Shown: one piece after another, positions 22,191 through 24,028 of the stretch
Layout: each line of letters begins with the position of its first letter
How positions within the stretch are numbered: position 1 is the stretch's first letter
Assembly: GCA_964486925.1 (NCBI GenBank)
Contig: CAZAOY010000039.1
Location: 1-24,028, forward strand
Direction: 5' to 3'
DNA length: 24,028 bases
DNA from: CAZAOY01 sp964486925
GTDB taxonomy: Bacteria > Bacillota > Clostridia > Oscillospirales > Ruminococcaceae
Made by a program: the position numbers and the translations under genes
Notes under the pieces: generated by a model
Seen by the model: only the letters and a program-made list of their open reading frames with translations
What the model was told of the DNA's origin: nothing
The model's database searches: none

Positions 22191-22454
22191 CTATGTAGCT
22201 TGTTCCATCACTATAATTGTATCAAACAGATCGCTTTCCACATTGTTTTTAAATACAAACAATAATGCTAAATACATTGTCCAAGTCAATGACCTGCTCC
22301 CATTTTCAATAGCAACAATAGTCTGCCGGCTTACCCCAACCTTGTCTGCAAGTTCTGCTTGGGTTAAGTTTGCTGCGGCACGTAGAACGGGCATATTCTT
22401 TATCATTTTTTCGATATATTCTTTACGCATTTGGTTTCTCAATTCCTTATCCAT
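22191..22454 (-). CDS. XRE-family helix-turn-helix regulator, 87 aa
   Basis: This is a small DNA-binding protein. Residues about 24-60 form the HTH: LRAAANLTQAELADKVGVSR then QTIVAIENGSRSLTWTMYLAL, the classical Cro/C1 pattern. A short C-terminal tail (SDLFDTIIVMEQAT) may serve dimerisation. AAGGA stands 12 nt before the ATG, rather far. The promoter is a near-consensus TTGACA/TAAAAT with repeated sequences just upstream, suggesting autorepression. It lies between the recombinase and the nuclease pseudogene on the same strand and may be the control gene of the mobile element or of the nuclease. Confidence 0.88.
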   Translation of the reverse strand: MDKELRNQMRKEYIEKMIKNMPVLRAAANLTQAELADKVGVSRQTIVAIENGSRSLTWTMYLALLFVFKNNVESDLFDTIIVMEQAT

Positions 22455-22475
22455 ATAAAATTACTATCCTTATCT

Positions 22476-22546
22476 ATTTTACAATATTCAACAGTGTTTG
22501 TCAATATATTTGCGACTAAAAGACAAATAATGCGACAATATATTTT
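22476..22546 (-). promoter_or_regulatory. Promoter and repeated operator-like sites of the XRE gene
   Basis: On the minus strand there is TTGACA (22499-22504), 17 bp and TAAAAT (22476-22481). On the plus strand TGCGAC occurs at 22511-22516 and again at 22531-22536, exactly 20 bp apart, and AATATATT flanks the pair on both sides (22503-22510 and 22537-22544). Such spacing of about two helical turns next to the -35 fits binding of a small XRE repressor. Confidence 0.65.
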
Positions 22547-22575
22547 ACCAAGTAAGTGTTATACTTAACCCAAAT

Positions 22576-22618
22576 AAAGCCCATGTGCTTGACCTTTTCG
22601 GTTTAGCACATGGGCTTT
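22576..22618 (-). terminator. Intrinsic terminator after the serine recombinase
   Basis: A 14-bp perfect stem (22576-22589 with 22605-22618), with inner pairs ACC/GGT around TTTTC, is followed on the minus strand by TTTATTT. It begins 10 nt after the recombinase stop and isolates it from the XRE gene. Confidence 0.85.
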
Positions 22619-22628
22619 ACCTATCAGT

Positions 22629-24028
22629 CTACATTTTCCACACCACCTCTGAACCGTCTTTAAACACCAGCACAACCTCAGTATCTGATTTCACTACAAG
22701 CTGATGCAAAGTGGAATACCACAAATCCTCATCAAACTCGGTGAGCAAATGCTCCCGTTTGCCAAGCACTCTTAAAAATTGCTCCATGGCTTGACGCTTG
22801 GCATTACGGGTCTGCAGTAGAGTTTCGACCTCGCCGAGCCTTGCCATAATGCCATTGTATTTTTCCACATGTCCGTTGTATCGGCGGTGGTAATCGTCTT
22901 GGTCTTGAGCTACACGGGCGTTTTCTGAAACCATCTTTCGCATGACTTCAAGCAAAACCTCGCTCTCGCTACGCAGGGTAGTTCGTTCCTCAACCAAAGC
23001 AGAATCATCGGTCAAAATCTTAATAATACGCTTATAAGCTGGGATGATGGAATCCTTATCAGAAAAGCGACTGTTCATAGCTTCAAGGAAAATCCGCTTC
23101 AAGTCATCTTCATAAAAATGGGGAGTCTTGCACTTCTCAGACTGCTTAAACTTACCGTTGCACTGCCATACTGTGCGGCGATATTTGCTGGTAGAATGCC
23201 AGACCTTGGCACCATATGCCGTTCCACAATCACCGCAGATAACCCTCCCAGCAAAACAACCTGAGGTGGCTATGTAGCGGTTACCTTTGCGACGTTTCAA
23301 TTCAAACTGCACATGGTCAAAAAGTTCTTCACTCACAATGGCTGGATGACTGTCGGCAACATAATACTGTGGCACCTCACCTTCGTTAACCTTCATCTTT
23401 TTAGTGAGATAATCCGTGCAAAATGTCTTTTGCAAAAGGGCATCCCCTTTATATTTTTCATTTGATAATATACTCTCGACCACCGTAGCCTGCCAATTTT
23501 TCCTTCCAGTGGGTGTAGGAATACCCTCGCTTGTAAATTGTGACGCAATGCCGGAGGGGGTCACACCATTAATAAACATGGTGTAAATTCTACGAACAAC
23601 TACCGCTTGTTCCTCGTTTATTACAGGCTGTCCGTTTTCACCCTTTTCATATCCAAGAAACCGCTTGTAAGGCATTGCCACCTTTCCTTCTGCCATACGG
23701 TGGCGATGACCCCATTTCACGTTTTCACTGAGGTTACGGCTCTCTTCCTGTGCAATACTCGCTAAAATGGTAATGGTAAGTTCAGCAGTAGGGTCAAATG
23801 TCCAAAGATTGTGATTCTCAAAAAATACCTCCACACCTTTTTCTTTAAGCATTCGCACTGTGCTGATGGAATCCACGGTATTTCTGGCAAAACGGGAAAT
23901 TGTCTTTGTAACGATAAGATCAATCTTGCCGTCCAAGGCATCTGCAATCATCTTTTGAAAACCCTTGCGTCGTTTAATGCTGGTGCCTGAAATACCCTCG
24001 TCTGTATAAAGACCAACAAAATCCCAAT
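22629..24028 (-). CDS. Large serine recombinase, N-terminus beyond the right edge
   Basis: This is a site-specific recombinase that integrates and excises mobile elements. The frame stays open to the edge: before the internal Met at 23951 it reads WDFVGLYTDEGISGTSIKRR, so about 466 residues are visible and some 50 (with the catalytic Ser) are missing. The end of the resolvase domain has KTISRFARN. A recombinase domain follows (GVTPSGIASQFTSEGIPTP and NEKYKGDALLQKTF), then a zinc ribbon (CGDCGTAYG and WQCNGKFKQSEKC) and a coiled-coil tail. This fits recombinases of clostridial conjugative or mobilisable elements (TndX/TnpX type). A sampled row has 53% GC, unlike the AT-rich genes next to it. 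Its 3' end points to the left, so an element end may lie there. Confidence 0.93.
   Translation of the reverse strand, partial: WDFVGLYTDEGISGTSIKRRKGFQKMIADALDGKIDLIVTKTISRFARNTVDSISTVRMLKEKGVEVFFENHNLWTFDPTAELTITILASIAQEESRNLSENVKWGHRHRMAEGKVAMPYKRFLGYEKGENGQPVINEEQAVVVRRIYTMFINGVTPSGIASQFTSEGIPTPTGRKNWQATVVESILSNEKYKGDALLQKTFCTDYLTKKMKVNEGEVPQYYVADSHPAIVSEELFDHVQFELKRRKGNRYIATSGCFAGRVICGDCGTAYGAKVWHSTSKYRRTVWQCNGKFKQSEKCKTPHFYEDDLKRIFLEAMNSRFSDKDSIIPAYKRIIKILTDDSALVEERTTLRSESEVLLEVMRKMVSENARVAQDQDDYHRRYNGHVEKYNGIMARLGEVETLLQTRNAKRQAMEQFLRVLGKREHLLTEFDEDLWYSTLHQLVVKSDTEVVLVFKDGSEVVWKM

Overview
The window looks like chromosome of an anaerobic, probably spore-forming Bacillota (class Clostridia is my best guess). 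The reasons are a spore photoproduct lyase, a class B sortase with a wall-anchored substrate, strong GGAGG ribosome binding sites, TTG/GTG starts, and a tenA-thiD-thiM-thiE salvage operon under a TPP riboswitch. No rRNA, tRNA or CRISPR array was seen.

Region 1 (1-5977) is a copper-handling locus. On the minus strand lie a three-part HMA/SafE-like/cupredoxin membrane protein and, downstream, a CopA P-type ATPase that runs off the left edge. Divergent from them is a small two-domain multicopper oxidase without a signal peptide. It converges on an OmpR-type response regulator and a histidine kinase whose external loop is very short and rich in Cys, Met and His. The copper efflux operon and the regulator operon share a near-identical 11-bp-spaced direct repeat at a similar distance from their start codons, so the regulator probably controls both.

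Region 2 (6167-10004) is a surface module, a class B sortase followed by a vWA protein with an IPQTG sorting signal. Two solitary minus-strand genes follow: an unrecognised protein of 172 aa and a LinA/AadA-like nucleotidyltransferase.

Region 3 (10237-13513) is the thiamine salvage operon, with promoter, TPP riboswitch and intrinsic terminator all readable.

Region 4 (13701-19698) holds a small polytopic membrane protein, a leaderless PQQ-type beta-propeller, a CrtI-like FAD desaturase divergent from a short cis-prenyltransferase, a QueG-like fragment and spore photoproduct lyase. The desaturase/prenyltransferase divergent region carries a large imperfect inverted repeat and a possible three-way-junction fold.

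Region 5 (about 19700-24028) is accessory DNA. It includes a candidate 30-codon gene with a consensus promoter. It also includes a very AT-rich pseudogene of a helical PD-(D/E)XK-nuclease-like protein, in which the stop codon falls exactly on the expected catalytic Glu. An autoregulated-looking XRE repressor and a large serine recombinase, cut by the right edge and probably marking the end of an integrated element, complete it.
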